The notes beneath the pieces were generated by a model that saw only the letters and a list, made by a program, of their open reading frames with translations, did no database searches and was not told where the DNA came from. The translations under genes were made by a program, and so were the position numbers. Positions 1-7,935 of a DNA stretch of 64,000 bases are shown here, one piece after another. The stretch's first letter is position 1, and every line of letters starts with the position of its first letter. Where the stretch lies: the NCBI RefSeq assembly GCF_000718555.1, contig NZ_JOAN01000006.1:186001-250000 (forward strand). The letters are read 5' to 3'. This stretch comes from Micromonospora chokoriensis. GTDB lineage: Bacteria > Actinomycetota > Actinomycetes > Mycobacteriales > Micromonosporaceae.

Positions 1-315
1 GCGCTCGCCTCGAGCGGGGTGACGCTGCTGCCCGACGACGCGGCGTTGGAGAGCAAGCCGTACGAGCGTCTCGGCTTCAGCGACTACCCGGACAGCCCGG
101 TCGTCGTTTCGGCGATCTGGGGTTGGTCGGCGGTGCCCGCTGGCGTGATCGGTGCCTGCAAGCTCCAGGTGTCGCGGTGGGACTCGCGTCGGGACTCGCC
201 CTACGGGGTGGCCGGGTCGCCGTCGGAGGGGTCGGAGATGCGGTTGCTGGCACGCCTTGACCCGGACGTGTCGACGGCCCTGGCCGGTCTGTCGCGGCGC
301 CGGCGGGTGGGCTGA
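1..315 (+). CDS. Phage head-tail connector protein, gp6-like (5' truncated by window)
   Basis: The frame is open from the first base, so the N-terminus lies outside the window; about 104 C-terminal residues are visible. They contain a tryptophan/proline segment (IWGWSAVP) followed by a basic helix (QVSRWDSRRDSPYG) and a final LDPDV motif with an arginine-rich end. This is the usual C-terminal pattern of HK97 gp6-like connector proteins, which form the ring between portal and tail. Its place immediately before a tail-terminator-like gene and the tail tube gene agrees with that role. The assignment rests on motif pattern and gene order; no full-length comparison is possible here. Confidence 0.6.
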   Translation, partial: ALASSGVTLLPDDAALESKPYERLGFSDYPDSPVVVSAIWGWSAVPAGVIGACKLQVSRWDSRRDSPYGVAGSPSEGSEMRLLARLDPDVSTALAGLSRRRRVG

Positions 316-318
316 GCC

Positions 319-726
319 GTGGACCCGGTCGACGTCGCTGACGAGTTGAGCGTCGCGCTGCGCACCATCGGCGGGCTGACCGTTCCGGAGTGGGGCGTGC
401 AGCGGGTGTCCCCGCCGTTCGCGTTGATCCCGCTCCCGGACCAGATCTCCTACGACCTGGCGTACGGCCGTGGCGGGGACCGGATCGAGGACTGGCCGGT
501 GATGGTGCTCGTCGACCGGCCGGCGCGACCGGAGTCGCGGCGCGCGATCGCCGAGTACGGCGCAGGGTCCGGCGCGAAGTCCGTCAAGGCGGCGATCGAG
601 GCCCACGCGTACACGGCCTGTGACGCGGTCCGGGTCACCTCGTGTGAGTTCGAGGTCGTCTCGTACGCCGACGTCAGTTACCTGGCGGCGATGTTCCACC
701 TCGATATCAGCGGAAAGGGCGCATAG
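319..726 (+). CDS. Phage tail terminator / head-tail joining-like protein
   Basis: A 135-residue protein starting at GTG, 3 nt after the previous stop, so translation is probably coupled. It has no signal peptide or membrane segment. The mixed alpha/beta pattern, with a WPVMVLVDRP strand and a C-terminal strand ending in FHLDISG, resembles gpU/gp9-like tail terminators or tail-completion proteins that cap the tail tube at the head-proximal end. Position between connector and tail tube genes is the strongest support. It could instead be a second head-tail joining protein of the stopper type. Confidence 0.5.
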   Translation: MDPVDVADELSVALRTIGGLTVPEWGVQRVSPPFALIPLPDQISYDLAYGRGGDRIEDWPVMVLVDRPARPESRRAIAEYGAGSGAKSVKAAIEAHAYTACDAVRVTSCEFEVVSYADVSYLAAMFHLDISGKGA

Positions 727-728
727 CC

Positions 729-1133
729 ATGGGATGGCAGCACGGCAAGGACACGAACATCACCGTCGCCGGTGACGACATCTCGGAATGGACGAACACG
801 TCGGAGATGACCCGCGGCGCGGCCGGGCACAACGTCACCACGTACGGCAAGAATGCCGAGGTCCACACCGGTGGGCTGAAGAACGGCCAGTTCACCTGCG
901 GCGGGATCTACGACAACACGGCCGCGACGGGCCCGCACGCCGTGCTCAACCCCATCGTGGGCACGGTCGTGGAGATCGTGCGGCAGCCGGAAGGGCCGGG
1001 CACGGGCCGGCCCGAGCAGACGTTCGAAGCGCTGCTGACGCAGTACGTCGAGACCAACCCGGTGGCGGACAACGTCACCTGGTCGGCCCAGTTCACCATC
1101 TCGGACGACGTCGTCGAGACGACGCAGGTTTAG
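729..1133 (+). CDS. Major tail tube protein
   Basis: A 134-residue protein beginning at ATG 2 nt after the previous stop. It opens with a short lead, then beta-rich segments (NITVAGDDISEW, TYGKNAEVHTGGLKNGQF) and ends with a VTWSAQFTISDDV strand, the standard layout of compact actinophage tail tube proteins that polymerise around the tape measure. It lies directly upstream of the two-frame tail chaperone genes, the place of the major tail gene in siphoviruses. It is short compared with lambda gpV (about 246 residues) but normal for this simple one-domain type without an Ig-like extension. Confidence 0.65.
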   Translation: MGWQHGKDTNITVAGDDISEWTNTSEMTRGAAGHNVTTYGKNAEVHTGGLKNGQFTCGGIYDNTAATGPHAVLNPIVGTVVEIVRQPEGPGTGRPEQTFEALLTQYVETNPVADNVTWSAQFTISDDVVETTQV

Positions 1134-1145
1134 GGGAGATCAGCT

Positions 1146-1493
1146 GTGGCGGTAGACAAGGCGGCGCTGTTCCGGCCGAGGTGCACGGAGCAGGACGTGG
1201 ACCTGCCCGGGTTGGGTGTGGTCCGCATCCGGGCGTTGACCCGGGCGGAGGTCATCCGGATCAGCGAGGCCGCGAAGGCGAACGAGGGCAACCCGGCGGC
1301 CACCGAGGCGCTGTCGCTGTCGCTGGCGATGGTCGACCCGCAGTTGACCGAGGACGAGGTCCGGCAATGGACGGCGGTCGCCGGTTTCGGCGAGATCGAG
1401 ACGCTGAACACCGCGATCAACAAGCTGTCCGGCATCGCCGGCCGCGCCGACAAGGAGGCGTACAAAAGCCTTCGAGACGAATCCGGATCTTGA
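1146..1493 (+). CDS. Tail assembly chaperone, short form (gpG-like)
   Basis: The zero-frame product has 115 residues and starts at GTG. It is largely helical after an N-terminal beta segment (VDLPGLGVVRIRALTRAEV), as in gpG-type chaperones that coat the tape measure during tail assembly. The gene sits between tail tube and tape measure genes, where virtually all siphoviruses keep a gpG/gpGT pair. Its stop at 1491-1493 lies inside an open overlapping frame that continues to 1656, so this is the unshifted, major product. Start choice is supported by the short spacing after the tail tube gene. Confidence 0.65.
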   Translation: MAVDKAALFRPRCTEQDVDLPGLGVVRIRALTRAEVIRISEAAKANEGNPAATEALSLSLAMVDPQLTEDEVRQWTAVAGFGEIETLNTAINKLSGIAGRADKEAYKSLRDESGS

Positions 1494-1656
1494 GTTCGAC
1501 TTCGTCCTGGCCGAGAAGCTCGGGATGACGGTGGCCCGGATGCGGGCCGAGATGTCGAACGACGAGTACGTGCAGTGGTCGATCTTCTACGCGCGGAGGG
1601 CGCAGCGCCGGCAGATGCAGGAGCTGATGGCGCAGGGACAGCAGCGGGGGAGGTGA
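1146..1656 (+). CDS. Tail assembly chaperone, long form by +1 programmed frameshift (gpGT-like)
   Basis: If ribosomes shift +1 at the AAA codon 1464-1466, the peptidyl lysine tRNA re-pairs with AAA at 1465-1467 and reading continues at GCC 1468 to the stop at 1654-1656. The product would have 107 zero-frame residues plus 62 shifted residues, 169 in all. The shifted part contains GMTVARMRAEM, then QWSIFYARRAQRRQ, a pattern typical of the T domain of actinophage tail chaperones. That domain has no good independent start at the junction. The -1 frame is closed by a stop before any such domain is reached. The direction and exact slip site are inferred from sequence. Confidence 0.6.
1464..1470 (+). 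promoter_or_regulatory. Candidate +1 frameshift site (AAA AGC C)
   Basis: Zero-frame codons here are TAC AAA AGC. Four consecutive A residues let a lysine tRNA move one base forward with full re-pairing. AAA is a rare lysine codon in this GC-rich genome, which makes its presence at the junction notable. No downstream stop codon sits in the ribosomal A site, so this is not the prfB arrangement. Confidence 0.5.
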
Positions 1657-1662
1657 GCGAGC

Positions 1663-2076
1663 GTGACGGAGCCGATCCGGGTCGAGGGCCTGGCCGAGTT
1701 CAACCGGGCGCTGAAGAAGCTCGACGCGAACGCGCCGAAGGGTCTGCGGCTGGCCCACAACGAGGCGGCGCAGATCGTGGTCGACGCCGCCCGCCCGCTG
1801 ATGCCCTCGCGTACCGGCCGGGCCCGGGCCGCGATCAAGACAAGGTCGACGCGTACCGCGACGCGGGTGTCGGCCGGGTCCGCGCGGGCGCCGTACGTGC
1901 CGTGGCTGGACTACGGCGGCGAGGGCCGGCGCAAGGGCCGGCCCTCGCACAGGGAGTTCAAGAAGGGCGGCCGGTACGTGTACCCGGCGTTCCACCGCAC
2001 CCGCGGTGATGTCCAGGACGCGCTGGAGTCGGCGCTGCTGAAGGTGGTCCGCGACGCCGGTCTGGAGGTGGACTGA
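1663..2076 (+). CDS. HK97 gp10-like phage neck/tail protein
   Basis: A 137-residue basic protein starting at GTG 6 nt after the end of the shifted chaperone frame. It has the motifs of the gp10 (COG5005-type) family: an N-terminal segment GLAEFNRALKKL, a central PLMPSRTGRARAAIKTRST with the PxRTGxLR-like signature, a Y-V-P-W-x-x-x-G stretch, and a C-terminal helix. Such proteins work at the neck or in tail completion. The gene normally lies before the tail tube gene, so its place between chaperone and tape measure is a small rearrangement, though seen in other actinophages. Confidence 0.65.
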   Translation: MTEPIRVEGLAEFNRALKKLDANAPKGLRLAHNEAAQIVVDAARPLMPSRTGRARAAIKTRSTRTATRVSAGSARAPYVPWLDYGGEGRRKGRPSHREFKKGGRYVYPAFHRTRGDVQDALESALLKVVRDAGLEVD

Positions 2077-2077
2077 C

Positions 2078-3694
2078 GTGGGGAACTCCGTAACGCTCAC
2101 CTTCGCCGGCGACGCCACCAAGTTGGACAAGGCCGCCGCGCAGGCCGTCAAGGCGCAGGAGTCTGTGGGCGACGCGGCGCAGCGGGTCAGCAGGCAGACC
2201 GACCAGGCCGGTGCGGCGGCGGGCGCGTACGGCGACCGGATGGCCCGGGTCGGTGCCAGCGCGGCCGGTATGTCCGCGGCGATCGGCGACGCCGGCGGCA
2301 CGGTGTCGGCGCTGTCCGCTCTGCAGAACCGCAGCGCGGACCGGGCGCAGGCGCAGGCCCGAGCGCTGGCCGACGTCGAGCAGGCCGGCCTGGACGCAGG
2401 GCAGGCACTCGGTGACCTGAAGCAGGCCCAGATCGACCTCAACCAGTCGCAGGTCGACGCGAAGCAAGCCGGCGCCGACGCGGAGCAGGCGCTGCTCGAC
2501 GTGAAGCAGGCCGGTATCGATGCCAAGGTCGCCCAGCAGGACTACGCCGCGGCGGTTAAGGAGCACGGCAAGGGGTCGGTGGAGGCGAAGCAGGCCGCGC
2601 AGGACCTCGCCCAGGCGCAGCTGGACCTGAAGCAAGCCGGCATCGACTCGGAGCAGGCGCAGGTCGACCTGACCCAAGCCAACGAGGACGGCGCGCAGGC
2701 GAACCGGGACATGGCCCAGGCCAACCGCGACGCCAAAGACGCCCAGCTGAACCTGAACGACGCGCAGCGCGCCGCCGACCCGGGCACCCTCGCGACCTGG
2801 GGCAAGGAGATCGAAACGGTGTCGACGGCCGCGCTGGGGCTGGTCGGCATCGTGAATCTGTTGGCCATGGCGAACGGCGCGGTCAGCGCCTCGGCGGTCA
2901 AGTCGGCCGCAGCGATGACGGTGGCGAAGGTCGCGACGATCGCCGGCGCCGCCGCCACGGCGATCGCGACGGCCGCGCAGTGGGCGTGGAACATCGCGAT
3001 CATGGTGGCCACCTCGCCGATCACCCTGGTCGTCGCCGGGATCGCCTTGCTGGTCGCCGGGATCGTGTGGGTGGCCACACAGACGACCTGGTTCCAGGAC
3101 ATCTGGGCTGTCGCCTGGGCCGGGATCAAGGCCGCCGCCGAATTCGTCTTCAACTGGATCGTCGGCGGCTGGAAGTGGGTCTTCAAGACCCTGACCACCG
3201 GAGTGCGGGCGTGGTGGGACCTGTTCTCCGGCTTCTGGTCCGGTGTGGGCCGGATGGCGGGCCGATTCCTGGACTACACGATCGGCCTGCCCGGCCGTAT
3301 CGGCAAAGCGTTCCTCAAGATCGCCGGGTACATCTCGACGCCGTTCCGCAACGGCTTCAACGCGATCGCCCGGGCCTGGAACAACACCGTCGGCCGGCTG
3401 TCGTGGACAGTGCCGGGCTGGGTGCCCGGCCTCGGCGGAAACTCGATCAGCGCCCCGCACCTGCCGACGTTCCACTCCGGCGGTCGGGTGCCGGGCACCC
3501 CGGGGACGCCAGTGCCGATCCTTGCCCTGGCCGGTGAGGAGATCTCGTCGCGCAGCGCATCCGGTGGCGGTAGCGCAACGCTGATCATCGACTCCGCCGG
3601 ATCTCAACTTGACCTCCTGTTGCTGGAGGTGCTGCGCCGGGCGATCGGGAAGCGTGGCGGCAACGTCCAGGTCGTGCTCGGCGGGTCGAAGTGA
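2078..3694 (+). CDS. Tail tape measure protein
   Basis: A 538-residue protein that should set tail length and line the tail tube. Residues 1-100 are Ala/Gln-rich and helical. Residues about 102-232 carry a near-perfect 14-residue (two-heptad) repeat of the form QAGxDAxQAxxDxK. Residues about 246-345 are strongly hydrophobic and would insert in the host membrane during DNA entry. The C-terminal part is Trp-rich and then Gly/Pro-rich. The protein is short for the family, predicting a short tail of roughly 80 nm. It starts at GTG one base after the gp10-like gene and overlaps the next gene by 4 nt. No lytic domain is visible. Confidence 0.8.
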   Translation: MGNSVTLTFAGDATKLDKAAAQAVKAQESVGDAAQRVSRQTDQAGAAAGAYGDRMARVGASAAGMSAAIGDAGGTVSALSALQNRSADRAQAQARALADVEQAGLDAGQALGDLKQAQIDLNQSQVDAKQAGADAEQALLDVKQAGIDAKVAQQDYAAAVKEHGKGSVEAKQAAQDLAQAQLDLKQAGIDSEQAQVDLTQANEDGAQANRDMAQANRDAKDAQLNLNDAQRAADPGTLATWGKEIETVSTAALGLVGIVNLLAMANGAVSASAVKSAAAMTVAKVATIAGAAATAIATAAQWAWNIAIMVATSPITLVVAGIALLVAGIVWVATQTTWFQDIWAVAWAGIKAAAEFVFNWIVGGWKWVFKTLTTGVRAWWDLFSGFWSGVGRMAGRFLDYTIGLPGRIGKAFLKIAGYISTPFRNGFNAIARAWNNTVGRLSWTVPGWVPGLGGNSISAPHLPTFHSGGRVPGTPGTPVPILALAGEEISSRSASGGGSATLIIDSAGSQLDLLLLEVLRRAIGKRGGNVQVVLGGSK

Positions 3695-5823
3695 CCGCGC
3701 CCGCAGCCGGCGCCCGGTTCCAGCTGAAGATCGAGCTGTACCTGGGTGCGATTCACGGCTGGGTGGATATCACCGCCGACTTGCGCGGCGCGGTGACCAT
3801 CACCCGTGGCCGCACGTCCGAGGGCAACCGCGCCGACCCCGGCGAGTGCGGCTTCCGACTGGACAACCTGTCGGGGGACTACTCGCCGCGTAACCCGCTG
3901 GGCCAGTGGTACGGCTACCTGGGCCGGAACACCCCGGTTCGGGTGTCCGCTGGTCCGATCGGCGGCGCCCTGGTGGGCCGCTTCTACGGCGAAATCGCGT
4001 CGTGGCCGCCCGGCTGGTCCATCGAGGGCAAGGACCGGTACACGGACGTGGACGCGGCCGGGATCCTGCGTCGGCTCGGGCAGGGAGAGCAGCCTGCGTG
4101 GTCGCCGATCCGCCGCACTGTCCAAGCCGGGACGTCGCTGCTGGCCTACTGGCCGCTGGAGGACGAAGCCGACGCGACGGAAGCCGCGTCGGCGGTCACC
4201 GGGATCGCGGCGATGCAGCGCGCCGGCACTGTGGCGTTCGCGGCCGGTGACGTCAACGTGTCAGCCGGTGGCACCACCCGGTGGGGCACGCTGCCGCTTC
4301 CGTCACTGACGGCCGCCGGTAGTCTCACCGGGCAGGTGCCGGCTGGTGTTTCCTCGCCAGTGGCGTGGTCGGTGCATATGTTCTGGCAGTCCGTTGGTGG
4401 CACTGACGACAACCTCGCGTTGGTCGGCTGGGACGCCGAAGCGGGCGGCACGTACGCCCGGTGGGAACTCGTCCAGGACCGCGGAGGCGTGGACGGCACC
4501 TACCTGGTTGGCTACGCCGCTGGTGGCGCCGCGACGGTGGTGTGGAGCACAATCACGACGTTCGGCGGGCCCGCCGACCTGGTGATCTCGGCCGCGCAGT
4601 CCGGCGGGAGCATCAGCGTCACCGTCAAGTTCGGCACCCTGACGTCCAGCGCTTCCGTGGCGGGCACTCTGACCCGCATCACTGCGGTCGCCCTGAACCC
4701 AAACCGGGCGACGTTCGCCGTCTCCGACGAGTTCATCGTGGGCCATCTGCGGGTCTGGGACACCGCCGCGATCACGCCGATGGCGTTCGGGGACCTGCAG
4801 TCGTACCGCGGGGAGTCGGCCACCGCGCGGCTGGCCCGGGTGTGCGCGGAAGCGGGGATCCCCCTCACCGGCACCGCAGTGGCATCGGACACGACGCTGG
4901 GTCCGCAACCGGTCGCCACATTGCAGGCCCTGTTCGACGAGTCGGTGGAAGCCGACGCGGGGATGCTCTTCGAGCAGCGCGGTGCACTTGGGCTGGCCTG
5001 CCGGACGCGGTCGAGTCTCTACAACCAGACGCCGCTCGACGTGCCGTACACGCGGCTGATCCCGCCGTTTGCGCCGGTCGACGACGCCGACCAGGTCCGT
5101 AACGACGTCACGGTGAAACGCACCGGCGGCAGCTCCGCGCGGTCGGTGCAGGCCGTTGGGCCGCTGGCCGCTGTGCCACCACCGGATGGGGTCGGCGTGT
5201 ACCCCACCGAGATCGAGCTGAACCTGTTCGCCGACGCCCCCCTACAGGATCACGCGGAGTGGATTCGGCATCTGGGCACCATCGATCAGCCGCGCTATCC
5301 GCAGGTGTCGGTGCAGCTCGCGGAACCAGAGTGGCAGGCCGACCTACCGGGAATGGCCGCACTGCTGGCCGTGGACAGCGGTGCCGCGCTACGGGTGACG
5401 TCGCTGCCGTCGTGGGCTGCGGGCGACGCGCGCCTACTGGTGACCGGGTACACCGAGACGCTCGACGAATGGCTCTGGAAGCTCACCTTCGCGGCCCGCC
5501 CGGCCACGCCGTGGGACGTTGCCGAGGCGGACGGTGATCCACGGGTAGCCGCTGACGGGTCGACGCTGGGCTCGTTGCTGACCGCGGGCGGGATGTTCAT
5601 CGGGATCACGTCGACCATTCAGAACGGCCTGTGGACCACTGCGGCGGCTGACTTTCCCCTCGACGTGCGGGTAGGCGGGGAACGGATCCGCCTATCGGCG
5701 ATTACGGGGGGCAGCAGCCCTCAGACCGGCACGATCTCCGCCCGGGGCATCAACGGCGTACAGCGGGCGTGGGCGGCCGGCACCGAGGTGGACGTGTGGG
5801 CCCCAGCGGTAGCGCCCCTGTGA
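3691..5823 (+). CDS. Large minor tail protein with distal-tail and LamG-like domains
   Basis: A 710-residue protein starting at GTG that overlaps the tape measure stop by 4 nt. The N-terminal 120 residues (WVDITADLRGAVTITRGRTS; FYGEIASWPP) resemble the tail-hub domain of actinophage minor tail proteins. Residues about 145-365 form a beta-rich insert starting LLAYWPLEDEADA, typical of concanavalin/laminin-G-like folds that bind sugars. The rest returns to a hub-like architecture. It probably combines distal tail and baseplate hub functions and may touch the host wall. Domain edges are estimated by eye. Confidence 0.65.
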   Translation: MTAPAAGARFQLKIELYLGAIHGWVDITADLRGAVTITRGRTSEGNRADPGECGFRLDNLSGDYSPRNPLGQWYGYLGRNTPVRVSAGPIGGALVGRFYGEIASWPPGWSIEGKDRYTDVDAAGILRRLGQGEQPAWSPIRRTVQAGTSLLAYWPLEDEADATEAASAVTGIAAMQRAGTVAFAAGDVNVSAGGTTRWGTLPLPSLTAAGSLTGQVPAGVSSPVAWSVHMFWQSVGGTDDNLALVGWDAEAGGTYARWELVQDRGGVDGTYLVGYAAGGAATVVWSTITTFGGPADLVISAAQSGGSISVTVKFGTLTSSASVAGTLTRITAVALNPNRATFAVSDEFIVGHLRVWDTAAITPMAFGDLQSYRGESATARLARVCAEAGIPLTGTAVASDTTLGPQPVATLQALFDESVEADAGMLFEQRGALGLACRTRSSLYNQTPLDVPYTRLIPPFAPVDDADQVRNDVTVKRTGGSSARSVQAVGPLAAVPPPDGVGVYPTEIELNLFADAPLQDHAEWIRHLGTIDQPRYPQVSVQLAEPEWQADLPGMAALLAVDSGAALRVTSLPSWAAGDARLLVTGYTETLDEWLWKLTFAARPATPWDVAEADGDPRVAADGSTLGSLLTAGGMFIGITSTIQNGLWTTAAADFPLDVRVGGERIRLSAITGGSSPQTGTISARGINGVQRAWAAGTEVDVWAPAVAPL

Positions 5824-5833
5824 GAGGTGACCA

Positions 5834-6124
5834 GTGATCATCCAGACCGGAATGAAGCTCACGCCGCAGCGGATCAGCATCCCCGCTGGAAGCGTCAGCG
5901 TCAGCTTCACCAGCCAAAGCCAAGTCGATGTTGTCGTCGCCTACGGGTTCACGTTCACCAACTCACCGCGGGTGGGGGTAAACATCGCGTCGTCGGCCGG
6001 GGCCACCGCCGGCTGGATCGCGAAGGCGCACTCCATCAGCACGACGGGCTTCACGCTGCGGGTGTCGGGAGCGTCGGCCACGTGGACTGGGGTGCCCGTG
6101 CAGTGGTGGGCGATCCCGTCGTGA
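5834..6124 (+). CDS. Small minor tail protein, H-type-lectin-like
   Basis: A 96-residue all-beta protein starting at GTG 10 nt after the previous gene. It has alternating strands (VSVSFTSQSQVDVVVAYGF, FTNSPRVGVNIASS) and ends with a VPVQWWAIPS strand, the layout of the short H-type-lectin or tail-tip modules attached near the end of many actinophage tail operons. It has no membrane or signal segment. A role in receptor binding or in closing the tail tip is plausible; the sequence alone does not distinguish them. Confidence 0.5.
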   Translation: MIIQTGMKLTPQRISIPAGSVSVSFTSQSQVDVVVAYGFTFTNSPRVGVNIASSAGATAGWIAKAHSISTTGFTLRVSGASATWTGVPVQWWAIPS

Positions 6125-6155
6125 TTCGGCGCAACCTACTGACCGGGAGAGACAC

Positions 6156-7046
6156 ATGACCCGTGCACCCGCGAATCTGCTGGCCGTCCGCACCCTGCTC
6201 CTCACCCACCTTGACAACGCCCCCGGACCAGACGACCTGGATCCGGGCGAGGTGGGCATCGTCGGCGACACCGCGCACCGGGGCGGCTACCACTGCGGTT
6301 CGGACCGGGTGGTCACCGGCGACTACTCGGTGGTGGAGTCGCCCCGGGACCGGGCCGGGCTGACCCTCGACGCCGCAGCGCTGGACATCGGCCCGTTCGA
6401 CGTCCGCTCCGGTGGCCGTACCAACACCCTGGCCACCTTCTCGGTCTGGTGTGTCGCGCAGTGCGTCGCGAACGCGGCCGACACCCGGGACATCCGGGAA
6501 ATCATCTACAGCCCCGACGGCACCATCGTGAAGCGGTGGGACCGGCTCGGCAAGCGCACCAGCGGGGACAGTTCGCACCGCTGGCACACGCACTTCAGCT
6601 TCTTCCGCGACGCGATCAAGGCGGGCCGCGACCAACGGCCGCTGTTCCGCCGCTACCTGACCAGCATCGGCCTCATTCCGGGCCCCACCACCAGCACGGA
6701 GGTCGACATGTCGGAGCGAGCCAGCAGGGCCATTGAGGCGTGGGCGGTCGGCAACCTGGCCACCAGCGCCAAGGAGCCCGTCGAGCCGGTGCTCTGGCGC
6801 AAGCGCGACGAGGCATACCAGGCTGAGGACGTCGCGTGGCGCAAGCGGACGGACGCCACCCTCGCCGCGGTGCTCGCCGCCGCGAAGGGCCTCGACACCA
6901 AAGCCGTCCTCGCCCGCATCGACCAGGTCGCCGCGGCCGAGTCGGAGCGCGACGCCGCCCTGGCCGAGCTGGTCCGCCGCGCCACGAGCGGGGAGCTGAC
7001 CGCCGAGCAGGTCGTCGACGAGCTGACCCGGCGGCTCGCGTCGTGA
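6156..7046 (+). CDS. Putative endolysin with M15-like metal motif
   Basis: A 296-residue protein placed just before the holin genes. Residues 40-150 contain GGYHCGSD (His46), AALDIGP (Asp77) and SSHRWHTHFS (His141, His144, His146). That H...D...H arrangement is reminiscent of LAS-type (M15) D,D- or L,D-peptidases that cut the peptidoglycan stem peptide. Residues about 185-296 are helical and charged (WRKRDEAYQAEDVAWRKR) and may be a wall-binding or oligomerisation tail. There is no signal peptide, so release would need the holin. The enzyme class is inferred from spacing of metal ligands and gene position; a structural tail hydrolase is the main alternative. Confidence 0.5.
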   Translation: MTRAPANLLAVRTLLLTHLDNAPGPDDLDPGEVGIVGDTAHRGGYHCGSDRVVTGDYSVVESPRDRAGLTLDAAALDIGPFDVRSGGRTNTLATFSVWCVAQCVANAADTRDIREIIYSPDGTIVKRWDRLGKRTSGDSSHRWHTHFSFFRDAIKAGRDQRPLFRRYLTSIGLIPGPTTSTEVDMSERASRAIEAWAVGNLATSAKEPVEPVLWRKRDEAYQAEDVAWRKRTDATLAAVLAAAKGLDTKAVLARIDQVAAAESERDAALAELVRRATSGELTAEQVVDELTRRLAS

Positions 7047-7297
7047 CCATGCCCGATCCGCTCGGTGACCCGCTCGCGATCCGGATCACTGGCCGCGAGA
7101 TCTACGACGCCGTGGTGCGCCTGACCGGCCGCGTGGACGTGCTGATCGAGCAGCACCAGGCCACCACTCGGGACGTGCAGGATCACGAAGAGCGGATCCG
7201 GCATCTGGAGTCGAGGCAGTGGCCGCTGCCGGCGGCGGCACTGCTGGTGTCCGCTGCGGCGCTCGGTACCGCGCTGCTGCCCCGATTGCTCAACTGA
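7043..7297 (+). CDS. Small coiled-coil membrane protein of the lysis module
   Basis: An 84-residue protein starting at GTG that overlaps the lysin stop by 4 nt (ATG at 7049 is an alternative). Residues about 25-58 form an amphipathic helix (DVLIEQHQATTRDVQDHEER), and residues about 62-80 are a single hydrophobic segment (AAALLVSAAALGTALLP) with the C-terminus just beyond it. This is a common partner of lysins and holins in actinophages, perhaps an antiholin or a tail-anchored holin. It is too short to assign a precise role. Confidence 0.6.
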   Translation: MTMPDPLGDPLAIRITGREIYDAVVRLTGRVDVLIEQHQATTRDVQDHEERIRHLESRQWPLPAAALLVSAAALGTALLPRLLN

Positions 7298-7324
7298 GCC
7301 CGACCGTACCCAAGGAGGTAAACC

Positions 7325-7582
7325 GTGCAGCCCAACTCATCCGCACAGCCGACTCAGACCCGCTACCCGTGGCGGGCGACCGTCCGGACGCTCTTCGCCG
7401 CCGGCGTTGGTGCGCTGTCGCTGCTTCCGGTGGCGGCCGCCACCGCCGGTGTGGACACCGTGCCGGCGGTCGCCCAGGCGGTGGGCGTCGCCGGTGCGAT
7501 CACCCGCGTCTTGGCACTGCCGGGGGTGGACGCTTGGCTGCGGACGTACGTGCCGTGGCTTGCGACCGCGCCGGCGGACTAA
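7325..7582 (+). CDS. Holin
   Basis: An 85-residue protein with two hydrophobic segments (about residues 22-40 and 46-66) and a short polar N-terminus carrying PWRATVRTLFAAG, a pattern common to small actinophage holins. A very strong ribosome binding site, AAGGAGGT, ends a few bases before the GTG start, unlike most genes in this block, which suits a protein that must be made in quantity. It is the last gene of the plus-strand late operon and is followed by two hairpins. Holin function is inferred from topology and position. Confidence 0.65.
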   Translation: MQPNSSAQPTQTRYPWRATVRTLFAAGVGALSLLPVAAATAGVDTVPAVAQAVGVAGAITRVLALPGVDAWLRTYVPWLATAPAD

Positions 7583-7587
7583 CAGTT

Positions 7588-7658
7588 GGTTGCCCTAGGC
7601 AACCTTTGCGCCGAAACGAAGCGCCCCCGCTCGGCTCTCCAGCCGGCGGGGGCGCTTC
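7588..7658 (+). terminator. Tandem hairpin terminators after the late operon
   Basis: The first hairpin pairs 7588-7594 with 7598-7604 and is followed by CTTT. The second pairs 7618-7630 with 7646-7658 (13 bp, GAAGCGCCCCCGC type). The second can end transcripts from both directions, serving the holin gene and the minus-strand gene at 7671-7904. Confidence 0.75.
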
Positions 7659-7670
7659 GCCCTGCCCGGG

Positions 7671-7904
7671 TCAGGCCAGGCGGCCCGTGCGGCGCATCAC
7701 CACCCGGCGGCCGTCGTGGGTGGTGCGGACGGTGCGCGGGTGGCGAGGGCTGGCGGCGGCCCGCTCGGTGAGCAGGTGGTGGCGGGCACCGGCCGGGCCG
7801 TCGATGAACCGGGCGGGTCGGCCGGTGGAGGCAACCCCGGGGAACATGATTGCCCTGCGTCCGAGGCGGATCTGCTCTGCGGTGGTCTTCGCCTGCCGGT
7901 TCAT
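7671..7904 (-). CDS. Small basic prophage protein, unknown function
   Basis: A 77-residue, arginine-rich protein (MNRQAKTTAEQIRLGRRAIM at the start) that I do not recognise. It starts at ATG with a purine-rich leader (GGGAGACGAAG). It is transcribed away from the HTH gene at 7989 from a near-consensus promoter within the shared intergenic region. The high Arg content and absence of hydrophobic stretches make a nucleic-acid-associated role possible. A strong promoter, a Shine-Dalgarno site and a terminator immediately downstream argue that it is a real gene rather than noise. Confidence 0.5.
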   Translation of the reverse strand: MNRQAKTTAEQIRLGRRAIMFPGVASTGRPARFIDGPAGARHHLLTERAAASPRHPRTVRTTHDGRRVVMRRTGRLA

Positions 7905-7935
7905 CTTCGTCTCCCTCTCTCGCTTGCCTGTACCT

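Noticed and set aside
1417..2526. Long minus-strand frames opposite the tail genes
   Set aside because: They mirror the codon pattern of the tape measure and chaperone genes, have Ala/Cys/Arg-rich nonsense composition and no start signals.
1958..3607. Minus-strand frame of about 550 codons under the tape measure gene
   Set aside because: Composition (Arg/Gly/His-rich) is the usual high-GC shadow; tape measure protein on the plus strand is clearly real.
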